A stretch of 64,000 bases of DNA from assembly GCF_000092065.1 (NCBI RefSeq), contig NC_009365.1, positions 62,001-126,000 on the forward strand. The letters run 5' to 3'. A program made the translations under genes and the position numbers. Below are positions 1-10,400 of this stretch, piece by piece. This DNA is from Ostreococcus lucimarinus CCE9901 (lineage: Eukaryota; Chlorophyta; Mamiellophyceae; Mamiellales; Bathycoccaceae). The notes under the pieces were generated by a model that had not been told where the DNA came from, ran no database searches, and saw only the letters and a program-made list of their open reading frames with translations. How positions within the stretch are numbered: position 1 is the first letter of the stretch; the number at the start of each line of letters is the position of its first letter.

Positions 1-1787
1 CGACTCCTTCTTCTTCTTGTCATCCTTCTTCTTGTCATCCTTCTTGGCCGCCTTGGCCGCCTTGGCCTTGGCCGCCTTTTCTTCCGGAGACACGTAGTTT
101 TCGAGGATGCTCATCACGCCGATGGAGCGCTCGAGCTCGGCCGCCGGCATGTCGGCGTACTTGGCTCGAACAGACGCGATGAATTCTTCGTCGATGCGCT
201 TGATGATTTCCATGTGGCGCGGGAGGAGCTCCTCGACCAAATCGAGCGGCCACTTTTCGAGCGCCTCCGGCATGACGGTGTGGTTCGTGTACGCCACGGT
301 CTTCTTCGTGACGGCCCACGCGTCGTCCCAGCTCAAGCCTTCGTCATCCATCAAGATGCGCATGAGTTCCGGCGCGGCAAGCGTCGGGTGCGTGTCGTTC
401 ATTTGAATCGCAACCTTTTCGTGGAGCTTGCTCCAGTCAGAGTTGCCACGCTCCTTCCAGCGCGCCAAAATGTCTTGCACGGACGCGGAGCAGAGCATGT
501 ATTGTTGGCTCAAGCGCAACGCCTTACCTTCGCGCGTGCCATCACCCGGGTAAAGCACGGCGCACAACATGGATGCCAAGTTCGTCGGCCCCATGGAGGT
601 TTCGTAGTCGCTCGCGTTGAACGCGGCCAAATCGAATTCCACGGCGGACGGTTGAGCGTCCCACATGCGAAGAGAGATGCAGTTGCGCGTCTTGTAACCC
701 GGAATCGGGGAATCGTACGCGACCGCGCGCACTTGCTTGCCCGGCGCCCACTTGCCGTTGACAACCTTACCGTAGAAAGAAATCGGGTAGCTCACTTGCG
801 GGCGAGCGACTTCCCACGGGTTGCCGACTTCGAGCCAGTCATCAGCGTACTCGAGCTGCTCCCCGGTCGCCTTGTCGACACCTTGCTTGAACAAACCGTA
901 CTTGTAACGCAAACCGTAGCCCCAAGCCGGAAGGTCGAGGGTGGCGATGGAGTCCAAAAAACACGACGCCAAGCGACCCAAACCGCCGTTGCCGAGACCG
1001 GCATTGCGTTCGACGCTCATGACGTCTTCCAACGTGTAACCGAGCGAGCGAAGCGCCTCAGAGTACTCGCCGGTGAGACCCATGTTACCGATGGCGTTCG
1101 TCAACGCGCGCCCTTGCAAGTACTCCATGGAAAGGTAGTACGCCTGCTTCGGGTTCTCCTTGTGGAAGTGCGCGTACGTGTCGTTCCATCGCTCCACCAA
1201 CCCTTCGCGAACGCTTTGAGCGGTGGCTTGGTACATTTCCGGCACGCCAAACTCAATCGGAAGCGCGCTCGTGGACTTCGCCGCGTGGTACTGCACGTTC
1301 TCCTTGACCGACTCGGACGTCTTACCGACGTCGGCGGCGACGGCGCGAATCGTCGGCTTGTTCGCCGAAGCTATTAGAGCGTTCAAAATCAACAGTCTCG
1401 TCAGTCTCGCGTTCGTCGCGTTCGAAACCCAAACCTCCGCGTCGGCGGCCGCCGCCAGATCGTCGATCGCCCGCCGTCCACGCCGTCGCGTCGCGTCCCT
1501 CGAGCGCCGAGCCTCGCCCAACGCCGTCGCGCCGTCCCGCCGTCGCCTCCGCCGTCGCGTCCGTCGCGCTCGCGTCGTCCTCGTCGCTCGATCGTCAAAA
1601 AGATGTCCGCCTCGACCGCCAGGCCATGCGGACGGTTGCCCATCGGACGATGACGACGGCGACGTCGCGTCGTCGCGCGGTCGCGCGCACCGTTCGTTCG
1701 CGCGCATCGCGCGTTCGCGCGTCGCGCCGTCGCTCCCGCGGGCGCTCGCGCGCGCATCGTCACCACGCGCGTCGTGCGCGCGGACAT
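1..1787 (-). CDS. PHO1: Plastid-type alpha-glucan (starch) phosphorylase, 3' part outside window
   Basis: Glycosyltransferase family 35 enzyme that releases glucose-1-phosphate from alpha-1,4-glucans. The minus strand is open from 1370 to the window edge and shows family blocks in order: the EFGVPEMYQA start, the YYLSMEYLQGRALTNA block, GNGGLGRLASCFLDS, MNDTHPTLAAPELMR and VAYTNHTVMPEALEKWP. After the RHMEIIKRIDEEF helix comes a Lys/Asp-rich stretch (about 50-1) at the place where plant plastid PHO1 carries its L78/L80 insertion. The start is inferred: exon 1 is 1691-1787, an Arg/Ala/Thr-rich transit-like peptide, joined to exon 2 (1-1370) across a phase-1 intron at 1371-1690. Reading straight through from an ATG at 1707 is the alternative. 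The catalytic C-terminal half with the PLP lysine is not in the window. Family call is very sure; exon 1 is moderately sure. Confidence 0.93.
1371..1690 (-). other. Predicted intron of the glucan phosphorylase gene (phase 1)
   Basis: Donor GTGCGC at the 1690 end, acceptor AATAG at 1371, and GAGACTGAC 29 nt before the AG. Splicing rejoins an ATG-started transit-like exon with the phosphorylase frame and gives Ala at the junction. The 320-base stretch has no family similarity in any frame. Confidence 0.6.
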
Positions 1788-1973
1788 GGTCGATCGGTCG
1801 GCGCGTTCTGCGGGCGCGCGGCGGCGTCGCGCGCAACGAGTGGCGCGCGCTCGCGCGTCGCTCGATGGGGTTCGACGTGTGCGGAATACGACGTTTGTGA
1901 AATGTTTGGTTTTTTATGCGCAACGCGATATTTTTGAAACGCGACGCCGCGGCGGCGGCGGCGGAGGCGACGA

Positions 1974-3179
1974 TCACTTGACCACGGCCTCGAAAGCGTC
2001 GCCCGCGATCGCGTCGTCGTCGGAGGAGACGTTGATGACTTCGTAACGCCAGACGACGGCGGGACCGTAGGCGGCGAAGACGTGGCGGCAGTGATCGACG
2101 ACGGCGGCGGCGTGCACGACGCCAACGACGCGGAGGGGCTGGAGTTCGACGATGTTTTCGCCTGTGCGGGCGTCGTAGACGTAGACGACGCCAGAATCCG
2201 TGCCGTCACCGCACGCGAGGAACTTGCCGTCGCTGGAGACGCCGAATCGGCACGCGGGACCGGTGTACTTGTGGTCGCGATACTTTTCGTTCGGCAGCGT
2301 CCAACTGGCGATGGATTCGTTTCGCTTCAAATCGCACGTCTCGATTCGCCCGTCTCGCGTTTTGGCGAACAACACGTCGTCGACGATGCGCACGCATTCC
2401 ACGGCGAAACGCGGCTTGAACGTGGCCAGCGGTAACGCCTTGGACTTTTGCGAGACGGCGCCCGAGAGATTCCACCTTCGCGCGACGCCGTCGGCGTGAC
2501 CGGTGACGGCGAACGCGCCGTTCGCGTCGCACGCCACCGAACGCGCGTTCGTACCGACGTCAAACGTCCCTACGCACTCTCCCTCGCCGTCGGGCCCACC
2601 GAAAACGTCCCAAGCCTTTAAAAATCCATCCTCGCCCACGGAGACGACGAATCCGTCTCGCGCGCACGCGCCGTCCGCGTCGACGACGCGCGATCCTGGA
2701 TGCGCGTTCAATCGCCCCACCACGCGATTTTCCGCCACGCTAATCACACTTATCCACCCATGTTCATCTCCCGCGGTCACGATCGCGTCCCCGAACTCGT
2801 GCCCCCCCCCCCTCGTCGTCGCCGTCTCGTTTTCCTTCTCGTCGTCCTCGCCCCGCGCGAAGCACACGCACGTAATCTCCCCCCCCGTCTGATGCGCCGT
2901 CGTCTCGTGCGCGTACTGCGCCACGATCGCCGTGTGATCGCCGAAGTGCGCGTCATCGTACACCGTCACCGCGCTCCCGCCGCACGTCGCGTACAGATTC
3001 GACGTCCTCGCGCTTCCGCGCGCGAACTCCACGCGCGTCGTCCGCGCCGCGCCGTGGTTTTCGCGAATCACCGTCTTGAGTCGCAGCGCCCGGAGCGCGT
3101 CTCGCTTCGCGGCGTCGCGCGCGGCCTCGGTGAGGTCGTCGCCCTCGAGCGCCGCGCGCCGCTTCTTCAGCGAGTGCAT
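1974..3179 (-). CDS. WD40 repeat protein, EED/ESC/FIE-like candidate (PRC2 subunit)
   Basis: 401-residue beta-propeller protein. A lysine/alanine-rich N-terminus (about 1-35) leads into blades such as NLYATCGGSAVTVYDD, DAIVTAGDEHGWISVI, GFVVSVGEDGFLKAWD, AFAVTGHADGVARRWN and VVYVYDARTGENIVEL. The order and wording resemble EED/ESC: the 'CGGSAVTVYD' blade matches EED's 'VGSNRVTLYE', 'FAVECVRIVDDVLFAKTRDGRI' matches its 'NYVDCVRWLGDLILSKS' block, and the last blade ends in VVWRYE like IWRWD. EED binds trimethyl-lysine and activates the E(z) methyltransferase. The start is the only ATG before the conserved part; the open frame above it is antisense to SF1. An 11-base C run (2802-2812) inside the gene encodes Gly. 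A generic WD40 or LRWD1-like role remains possible. Confidence 0.6.
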   Translation of the reverse strand: MHSLKKRRAALEGDDLTEAARDAAKRDALRALRLKTVIRENHGAARTTRVEFARGSARTSNLYATCGGSAVTVYDDAHFGDHTAIVAQYAHETTAHQTGGEITCVCFARGEDDEKENETATTRGGGHEFGDAIVTAGDEHGWISVISVAENRVVGRLNAHPGSRVVDADGACARDGFVVSVGEDGFLKAWDVFGGPDGEGECVGTFDVGTNARSVACDANGAFAVTGHADGVARRWNLSGAVSQKSKALPLATFKPRFAVECVRIVDDVLFAKTRDGRIETCDLKRNESIASWTLPNEKYRDHKYTGPACRFGVSSDGKFLACGDGTDSGVVYVYDARTGENIVELQPLRVVGVVHAAAVVDHCRHVFAAYGPAVVWRYEVINVSSDDDAIAGDAFEAVVK

Positions 3180-3503
3180 CGCGGGCGTCGCGCGTCGCCG
3201 TGCGCGGCGTCGCGACAGCTCGGCGATTTGAATCGATCGGCGGGGCGAAGACCCGGTCGGTGCCGTCGAGTCATGACTCGTGACGTATGCGTAAACAGTG
3301 CGGTGTATGAAAAGGGACCGAATCGCGCGGCGCGCCGCGCCGTTCGACGGCCGACGCGCCGGCGCGCGACTCGGAGACGCGCGCGCGAAGGGCCGTCGCG
3401 CGTGAATCCCGATCGCGCGCGGGCGTCGTCGAGACGCGACGCCGGGCGTCGCGAGACGAACGCGGCGACGCTCGGAAAAGGATTCGCGAAGGCGGCGATC
3501 GGC
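3180..3503. promoter_or_regulatory. Divergent intergenic region between the EED-like gene and SF1
   Basis: 324 bases with no convincing gene. It must hold both promoters. A less GC-rich patch at about 3270-3315 carries TGACGT (3281-3286), a bZIP/CRE-type core. No TATA box is clear. Confidence 0.4.
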
Positions 3504-5189
3504 ATGGGCGACGGCGGCGGCGACGACGACGACGCGCGGGGACGGAAGCGCGCGCGAAAGTCGCGATGGGACACGACGGAGAGCGATGGTGGCGCGGACG
3601 CGGCGAACGCGAGCGCGAGGTTCGGGACGGGGAGCGGGGTGGTGCTGCCGGACGCGGCGGCGATTCACGCGCACCTGGCGTCCAAGGGCGTGGTGACGGC
3701 GAACGCGTTTCGAGCGCTGGAGACGGATGATCCGGAGACGGCGCGGAGGTACGCGAAATATCAAGACGTGCAGCAAAGGCTGACGATGCGGGATTTCGTG
3801 GATGAACGGCCGGAGAGCGATCGGAGTCCGTCGCCGCCGCCGAAGTATAACCGGTTCGGCGTCAAGGTGAACACGCGCGAGGCGCGGATGAAGGATAAGT
3901 TGTATCGCGAGCGCGACGAGCTCATCGAGTGGTTGATGGCGAACACGAAACCCGGGCAGTTTCAACCGCCGCACGATTGGCGGCCGAGGAAAAAGGAGAG
4001 AAAGTTGTACGTGCCAGAGGACGAGTATCCGGGGTATAACTTTATCGGGCTGATTTTGGGGCCGCGCGGGAACACGCAAAAGCGCATGGAACGAGAGACG
4101 AACACGCGCATCATGTTGCGAGGGAAAGGAAGCGTTAAACCGGGCGCGCATCGCGACCATAAGACGGATTATAAAGAGGATGAACCCCTGCACGTGGTGA
4201 TTTTAGGCGAGACGTGGGAAGGCGTGGACGCCGCGGCGGAGATGGTCGGACACATCTTGCGTCCGATCGACGAAGAGGCAAACGTGCACAAGCGCATGCA
4301 GCTTCGAGAATTGGCTTCGATCAACGGTACTTTCGTTGAGACGTTCGGGGCATGCAGATTCTGCGGCGTGCAAGGGCACGTGCAAGCGAACTGCCCCGAG
4401 TACGAAAAAGCCGTTTCCGAGGGCTATCGCGCGCCCGTGGAGCTCGTGACGTGTAAGATATGCGGTAACGGCGGGCACCCGACGCGAGATTGCCCGCTCG
4501 CCGGAAATACCGAGGCCGTGGGCGCGGCGAAGCAGGAAATGAATGAGGAGTACTCCGCATTTTTGAATGAAATTGGCGTGAGCAAGGACGACCTTCGCCA
4601 AGGCGGCGGCGCCGCGGGCGCTCCACCGATGCAACACCAGGGCGTTGGCGCACCGCAACGTGGAAACTACAACGCGCGACCGGGTGATTGGACGTGTGAA
4701 CCGTGTGGATACTCAAACTACGCATCGAGACAGTTTTGCAAACGGTGCAACGAGACGCGACCAGGCGTCGGCGGAGGCGGAGCGCCGCCGCTGCACGGGG
4801 GCGGGCATCACGGTCAACAAAACTACGGCGGCGCGCCGCCGCAATTCGGAGGTGGGTATCAACAACAAGCACCGCCGCCGCGCCGCGCGCCGCCGCCCCC
4901 GCCTCCGATCCCGGCCGGCATGCAGGTGCAAGGTGGATACGTGGTGCCCGCGGATGTGCCGCCTCCGCCTCCGGAGGACGGCTCCGCGGGCATGCCTCCG
5001 CCTCCGCCACCCGAGGATGGCTCCGCGGGCGTACCACCGCCCGCGATGGTGATGCAAGTGCCGCCACCGCCGGTGCAAAACGTCGCGGCGGTACCGGCAC
5101 CTCGAGCGGTCGCCGTTCCGCGGCCGCACGCCCCGATCGAAGAACCAGAGGAGGGCGAAGTCGGCGAGGTGCCTCCGCCGCCGCCATGA
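3504..5189 (+). CDS. SF1: Splicing factor 1 / branch-point-binding protein
   Basis: 561-residue nuclear protein that binds the intron branch point during early spliceosome assembly. The N-terminal half has the conserved helix-hairpin region (RYAKYQDVQQRLTMRDF, then YNRFGVKVNTREARMKDKL). A KH-QUA2 domain follows at about 175-275 with the GLILGPRGNTQKRMERET loop. Two CCHC zinc knuckles follow, CRFCGVQGHVQANC (about 286) and CKICGNGGHPTRDC (about 317), then a RanBP2-type zinc finger (WTCEPCGYSN...CKRCN, about 395) and a Pro/Gly-rich tail. This is the plant layout plus a RanBP2-type finger in place of an RRM. ATG 3504 gives MGDGGGDDDD followed by the Arg/Lys-rich SF1 N-terminus; the frame is open upstream but unlike the family. 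It would read the ACTGAC branch motifs in this window's introns. Confidence 0.95.
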   Translation: MGDGGGDDDDARGRKRARKSRWDTTESDGGADAANASARFGTGSGVVLPDAAAIHAHLASKGVVTANAFRALETDDPETARRYAKYQDVQQRLTMRDFVDERPESDRSPSPPPKYNRFGVKVNTREARMKDKLYRERDELIEWLMANTKPGQFQPPHDWRPRKKERKLYVPEDEYPGYNFIGLILGPRGNTQKRMERETNTRIMLRGKGSVKPGAHRDHKTDYKEDEPLHVVILGETWEGVDAAAEMVGHILRPIDEEANVHKRMQLRELASINGTFVETFGACRFCGVQGHVQANCPEYEKAVSEGYRAPVELVTCKICGNGGHPTRDCPLAGNTEAVGAAKQEMNEEYSAFLNEIGVSKDDLRQGGGAAGAPPMQHQGVGAPQRGNYNARPGDWTCEPCGYSNYASRQFCKRCNETRPGVGGGGAPPLHGGGHHGQQNYGGAPPQFGGGYQQQAPPPRRAPPPPPPIPAGMQVQGGYVVPADVPPPPPEDGSAGMPPPPPPEDGSAGVPPPAMVMQVPPPPVQNVAAVPAPRAVAVPRPHAPIEEPEEGEVGEVPPPPP

Positions 5190-5310
5190 ACAACCTTTAG
5201 TTTCGCCTAGTTAAGTTTGTCATTGGATTGTTTAGCGTCATGCTTGTTACATCACCCGTTCTCACACGTCTATGAGCTACATCTAAAGTGCCTAGGCCTA
5301 TCTATCTATC

Positions 5311-6455
5311 TTATCTCCCTCGCCGCATCTCGGCGTATTCGTCTTCGCTCGCGCGAAGCAGCGTTAGCATTCTCTTCGCGTTTTCGCCGCCGTCGTTGTT
5401 GACGTGCGGGAAAATGAACTTTGGGTTCATGAAGCGCACAAACTCGCGTAACTCGTTCAGGCTCGAGTGTTCGGAGTACGGCAAACCGTATTGAATCAGC
5501 CTCCCGCGCTGCCTTCGCGACGTTGCTCTCGCCGTTTTCTTCTGCGCGCTAAACGTCCAACCCGTCGGACGAAACGCGATAACGGTGTCGAATCGACTTT
5601 TATAATACTTCAAAATGGACGCCATCTTCATGAAACTCGTCGAGCCCATCGGAACGACGTGCAAGTTTGTTTTCGAGTCGTCGTGCGTCATGGCGCTTCT
5701 CTCCTCGGGATCGAGCGCTATGGCGTCCATGACGCTTCGCTTCGCCTTTCCGATGTACACCTTGCGATTCAACACCTTTGCAGCTTCTAAAAACACTTTC
5801 TCTTTTCCGATCGTGTACGTCCCGAACAAGAACAACTTGCGCGTCGAGAGCAAGTCCTCGTGCACCACGGCGTCGCGAACGGCTTTCAACACGCGCTCTT
5901 GCGTCGGAAAATCGTCGTGTTCGAGCGAACAATACGTCGTGTCGAGGATCAATATCGGCCTCGGCGCCGAAGGATCGCTCGTGATCCGCAAAAGCGTCGG
6001 ATCGTTCCGCATGCCGTCGTGAAATCTAAAATCTCCCGTGTGCAACACCGGCGACGCGTCGCGCCGATGCGGAAACTCGAAACAAATCATCGCCGCTCCC
6101 GGGCAATGATTCGCGCGCAAGAACGTCACGTCCACGCCATCCACGCGCACGACGACGCCGAACTCAACCACGCGCAACCGTTCGCGCGGCACCCCGATCT
6201 TCGTTCGCACCAACTCCGTCGTCGTCCGCGTTCCGTACACGACGCCGCGATCGAACGTTCGCGTCAACCCGCGGTGATGATCCGCGTGAAAGTGCGTCAG
6301 AAACCAGTGTTCGCACCGCGCTTCGCTCGACGCCGCGTACTCGAACCCATCGACGATGAACATCGTTCCCGGCGGCCGTATCCACGCCGGCGGTTTCGCC
6401 TTCGCCTTCGCCTTCGCCGGCGGTTTCGGTTTCGGTTTCGGTTTCGGTTTCGCCT

Positions 6456-6495
<40 letters not shown>

Positions 6496-6756
6496 GCCCG
6501 TCTCGCGCGCCGTCCCCGACGCGAACACCGGCGCGACGCGCGTCGCCTCGTCTCGCGCCTCCGATCGCGCCTCGCGCGCGATCCGAACCCGCGCGCCGAG
6601 CGTCTTCCCCCAACCGATCGCGCCCAGCGTCGTCGTCGCGTCCTTCGCGCGCAGCGCGTCCATCGTCGCTCGCGCGTCGCGCAGTCGCCCTCGAACGAGC
6701 TCGGTCGCGCCGCGCGCGCGCGCGAACGCGACGCACCGCGCGACGTCGTCGTCCAT
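5311..6756 (-). CDS. SNM1: SNM1/PSO2-type beta-CASP metallo-beta-lactamase nuclease (interstrand crosslink repair)
   Basis: 5' exonuclease family (DCLRE1A/PSO2, Artemis, Apollo) acting in DNA crosslink and end repair. The N-terminus is Ala/Arg-rich, then comes a low-complexity linker of about 12 Thr followed by Lys-Pro and Lys-Ala repeats (DNA 6384-6494). The MBL fold then starts with MFIVDGFEY. Visible metal ligands: THFHADHH (HxHxDH), the LRANHCPGAAM block, HTGDFRF, and DTTY with the beta-CASP region. AFRPTGW and the YSEHSSLNELREFV block near the end are typical of SNM1. ATG 6756 gives 481 residues. ATG 6906 would add 50 residues resembling an organelle presequence, but its codon overlaps the ATG of the divergent inhibitor-2 gene (6905), so the shorter start is preferred. 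Confidence 0.92.
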
Positions 6757-6904
6757 CACGGCGCGCGCGTCGACGCGATCATCGACGATTCGGCGTCGCG
6801 GAGTGCCACACGCCGACGCGCCGTTTGAAAGCGCCCGCGCGCGCTCGGCCCGCCGCGCGACGCGAAAAAACGGTCGACGAACCGACGCGATCGAGCGCGA
6901 GGGC

Positions 6905-7399
6905 ATGACGCCGCGCCGCGACGACGCGGCGTCGCCGAAGCGCGCGAAACGCGCGGTGGAGTGGGACGAGGCGAACCTGGCGAAAAACTTTGCCGAGCGG
7001 AGCGCGACGATGAAGATCGAGGAGATCGAGACGCCGTGGCACAGCCCGCCGAGGGAACTGTTTCATGACCTGCGCGCGGAGGACGAGGGGGAGGTGGCGC
7101 GGCGGGAGCGGGCGCACGAGGAGGTGATGCGGCGACTCGAGGCGTTGATTCGAGCGGACGCGCGAGGCGAGACGTCGACGCCGCCGACGACGAAGGATGC
7201 GGACGCGACGATGGGGGACGAGGGAAGCGAGGATGGGACGTCGAGGGTGGCGTTTCACGATCCGGACGCGAGGGACGAGGATTTCGAGGACGACGCGGAG
7301 GAGGTGGTGAAGAAGAGACTGTTCGACGCGAAGCGAAAGGCGTTTCAGTGCAAGGGACGGGCGACGGCGAGGTTTCTCGCGGACGAGGCGGGCGATTGA
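6905..7399 (+). CDS. Protein phosphatase 1 inhibitor-2 (IPP-2) family
   Basis: 164-residue, mostly disordered acidic protein. The hallmark of inhibitor-2 is plain: VEWDEANLAKNF followed by MKIEEIETPWHSPP, matching the family's 'WDE.N ... MKIdEP.TPY' block that contacts and is phosphorylated on PP1. A second family element, KKRLFDAKRKAF near the C-terminus, resembles the helix that covers the PP1 active site. The middle is Glu/Asp-rich. The Thr that GSK3 phosphorylates in animals sits in 'ETPWHS' here, with Trp in place of Tyr. It is divergent from SNM1, whose preferred start lies 148 bases away. The role of binding and restraining PP1 is known for the family and inferred here. Confidence 0.85.
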   Translation: MTPRRDDAASPKRAKRAVEWDEANLAKNFAERSATMKIEEIETPWHSPPRELFHDLRAEDEGEVARRERAHEEVMRRLEALIRADARGETSTPPTTKDADATMGDEGSEDGTSRVAFHDPDARDEDFEDDAEEVVKKRLFDAKRKAFQCKGRATARFLADEAGD

Positions 7400-7450
7400 T
7401 CGCGCGGGGCGCGAGCGTTGTAATGATGAAAATTTTACTGCTAGTAATTC

Positions 7451-10400
7451 TTAGGCGGAGGCGCGCGCGGCGAGGTCGACGAGATCGGCGTCGTCGCCGG
7501 CGCTGACGACGACGCCCGAGCCGAAGTCGGATTTGACAACCTTGTCAACGACGTCGAATAAGTGCGCGGTCGCGCTGTCGGCTTGACTCGTGAGTAATAC
7601 CGTACGCTTAGGGAGCGCGCGGAGGAGGGATGTGACTCGCGCGATGCCCTCGGCGTCGAGGTGCTGGAGAACTTCGTCGAGGACGAGGGCGTCGCACGCG
7701 ACGCCGCATCGCTCCGAGGCGAGATCGGCGTACGCCAAAGCGAGCGCCAAAGCGGCGCGTCGGCGTTCTCCGCCAGATAATTGTCGAAGCGAACGGGCGA
7801 TCAAACTGCCGTCGGGGCGACGGGCGTGGATCACGCGCTCGATGCGTTCGGCGGCGCTCGCGCTCGCGGGCGCCTTGGCCGATTTGCTCTTCGTCTTTCT
7901 CGTCGCCGTCTCGTCCGCGTCGACGTCGCTCTGCACGACGTCGTTATCGTCCCCGGTGAACGCCGCTCCCGCGGGACGAAGCTCGAGCGTCAAGGCACCG
8001 CCGGTGAGGGCGTCCATGTATTGACCCACGCGCGCGCTCAAATCTCCGAGCGCGCCTTCAAACAGATAACTCTGAATGCCCTTCGTGCTAAACGCTGTGT
8101 CTGCGGCTTGAGCGACGCCAAGGAGCTCTTTTGCGCCATTCAAGGATTCGATTCTCGCGCCGAGAGATTCGCTTTCACCCGCGAGTTGCGCGTCGAGCTC
8201 TTCGAGCGCGCTCGTGTGTGGATTTGAACGCGCCGAACGCGAGAACTCATTCAGCTCTTGCAAGCGTCGTGCCGCGTCACGCCCGGCGCGTTCGCCATCC
8301 ATGATGGCGTCTTCTGCACCTTTGACCAACTGTCGAACGAAATCCGCGTCGGCGACGTTCATTTGTTCGTCGCGAAGGAGCTGGATTTGCGGAGAGGCGT
8401 TCGACAAAGACGCAGACGACATCGATCCTCGCGTCAAGTCGGGATCGAGGCCCGCAAGCACGTTCGAGGACGCGCCGGATATACTGATCGTCGACTCGCT
8501 CATCGCAAATGCATCATCGATTGACATTGTCAGCGCTTCGTGGACGACGTCCTCGGGCGCTGAGTTTAACAACATTTCCGCCCTCGCCACCGCATTGCCG
8601 ATGAGGCTCAACGACCTCTGAGAATGTCGCAACTGATCTGTCGCGTTTGCGGAAGCTGTCGCGGTGGTTTCCGCGCGCATGCGTTCGGCTTTGCGTGCAA
8701 GCGCGGCTGCTTCGGTGAGATTGCGTCTATCATCCATTGCCTTGTTCAGAGCCGCCGTGGCGCGCTTGAGTTGCTCGATGGCGTTCCCGTGCTCAATCGC
8801 CGTCTTTCGCGCTTCATCCTTCAATTTTATGAGCGTTTCTTTGTGATGCGTCGGGTCGATGGCTTGTAAGCAACGATCGCACGTACCGACACCATCTGGA
8901 TGCGAGTGTGTGCCTCCAGCGCCCGCGAACATACCGACTGCGGCGTGACTTTGACGTCCGATGGCGCCCGCGCTCGCCTCCTTGGATTGCCACTCGCGTA
9001 CGACACCGTTAAGTCGTTCGATTTCGCCTTCGATGACGGACGTTTTGTGCTCGAACTCGGATTCTTTCACTTCAAAGCGACGTGCCGCATCATCAGAGTC
9101 ATTTCGTGACGAGTCTAGCACGCGTTCGGCGTGACTCGACGTCACTTCAAGTGCCTCGCTCGCGCGACTCAATCGTTGGAGGAAATGATTTGTCCTCGCT
9201 AAATACTTCGTGAAGGTTGTTGAAACCGCGCTCGAGCTCGTCTCAAGCTCGCTCACGCGGCGCCTGTACTCGAATTCCCACTTCTCACTCTCCACGTGCG
9301 CTTGATCGCGTCGAAGGCGCGTTCGAGCGATGTACTCTTCCCGCGCCTTGACTTCGGCGGCGATGGCGTTGACGTTTCCTCTCGCCTCGGTAACTCGCTT
9401 GCGAGAAATGTCCTTCGCCTTCGTCCACGTGTCCGCCTCGACGAGTTTACCCAGCGCCGCTTTCAACGAAGCGTCGTTCGCGTCGAGCAAAGCTCCTACA
9501 GTGTGCTGACCGTGAAACGTCGTGTTCGCGATGACGTCGGCGCCGAGATCATCGTTCAAGCCTTGCTGCGTCAGTTTTGACTCAGCCATCGTCTTTTCTT
9601 CGCCATCAATGGCGTACTTTAAGCTCACTAATTTCGTTCTGTTCACTTTACGTTCCACCCAAAACGGCGTGCCACCGTTCAAGAACCCTTCTAAGCGAAC
9701 GCGGCCGAATTTCGACGAATCGTTGACGACGTCCGACTTTGTGAGCGACTTGCCCGATCCCGCGCCGTCGATTCGCAAATCACTCTGTCCCGTAAGCGCC
9801 CACATCGGGGACATCACTAACGTCGTCTTCCCCGCACCATTAGAATCCGAACACGTGTCGGATTTGTTCTCTCCCACGACCACGCACACTCCTCTGGCGC
9901 CGAGCGGGTAACGCGTCGCCGACTGAAACGTTCCAAATCCCTCTACTTCCACCGTCTCAAAAGAAACGCTCACACCTTTCGATTGTCGGCGCGTTTCGGG
10001 CGCATCATCAGACGCGGCGACTTCTTGTAAAACTTTGCGCCCGAAAGCGCTGACGCTCGGTGCCATCTCGCTGGCGACGGCGTATGCATCGAACAGTCCC
10101 GCGGGCCCGAGCTCCTCCGCCTTTGGTATGCGCGCCGTGAGATCCTTGGTGACGTAGCACACCTCTACGATGAACCCCTGGTCCCGAGCTTTCTGCACCA
10201 CTGACGGTACGGCGTCGGAAACCGCATCCATGGCTTCGATCGGAAGCGTCCAGCGGATGATGTCTCCCGGACGCGCCGTCGGCGGCGCGCTCGCATCGAC
10301 GCCCTCGACGGCGAAATGTTTCGGCCCGATGTCCAAACTCACGCGCGCATTCGCGCCTTCGACCCACGTCTGCGAGTCAAGAACGATGAACTCTTTCTTT

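Noticed and set aside
214-1377. Long plus-strand frame of 387 codons opposite the phosphorylase
   Set aside because: The minus strand reads conserved phosphorylase; the plus frame is an Arg/Val/His-rich shadow, a composition effect seen opposite most genes here.
3180-4193. Extension of the EED-like frame upstream to 4193
   Set aside because: It is antisense to SF1 and its promoter, and is Arg-rich without any WD40 character.
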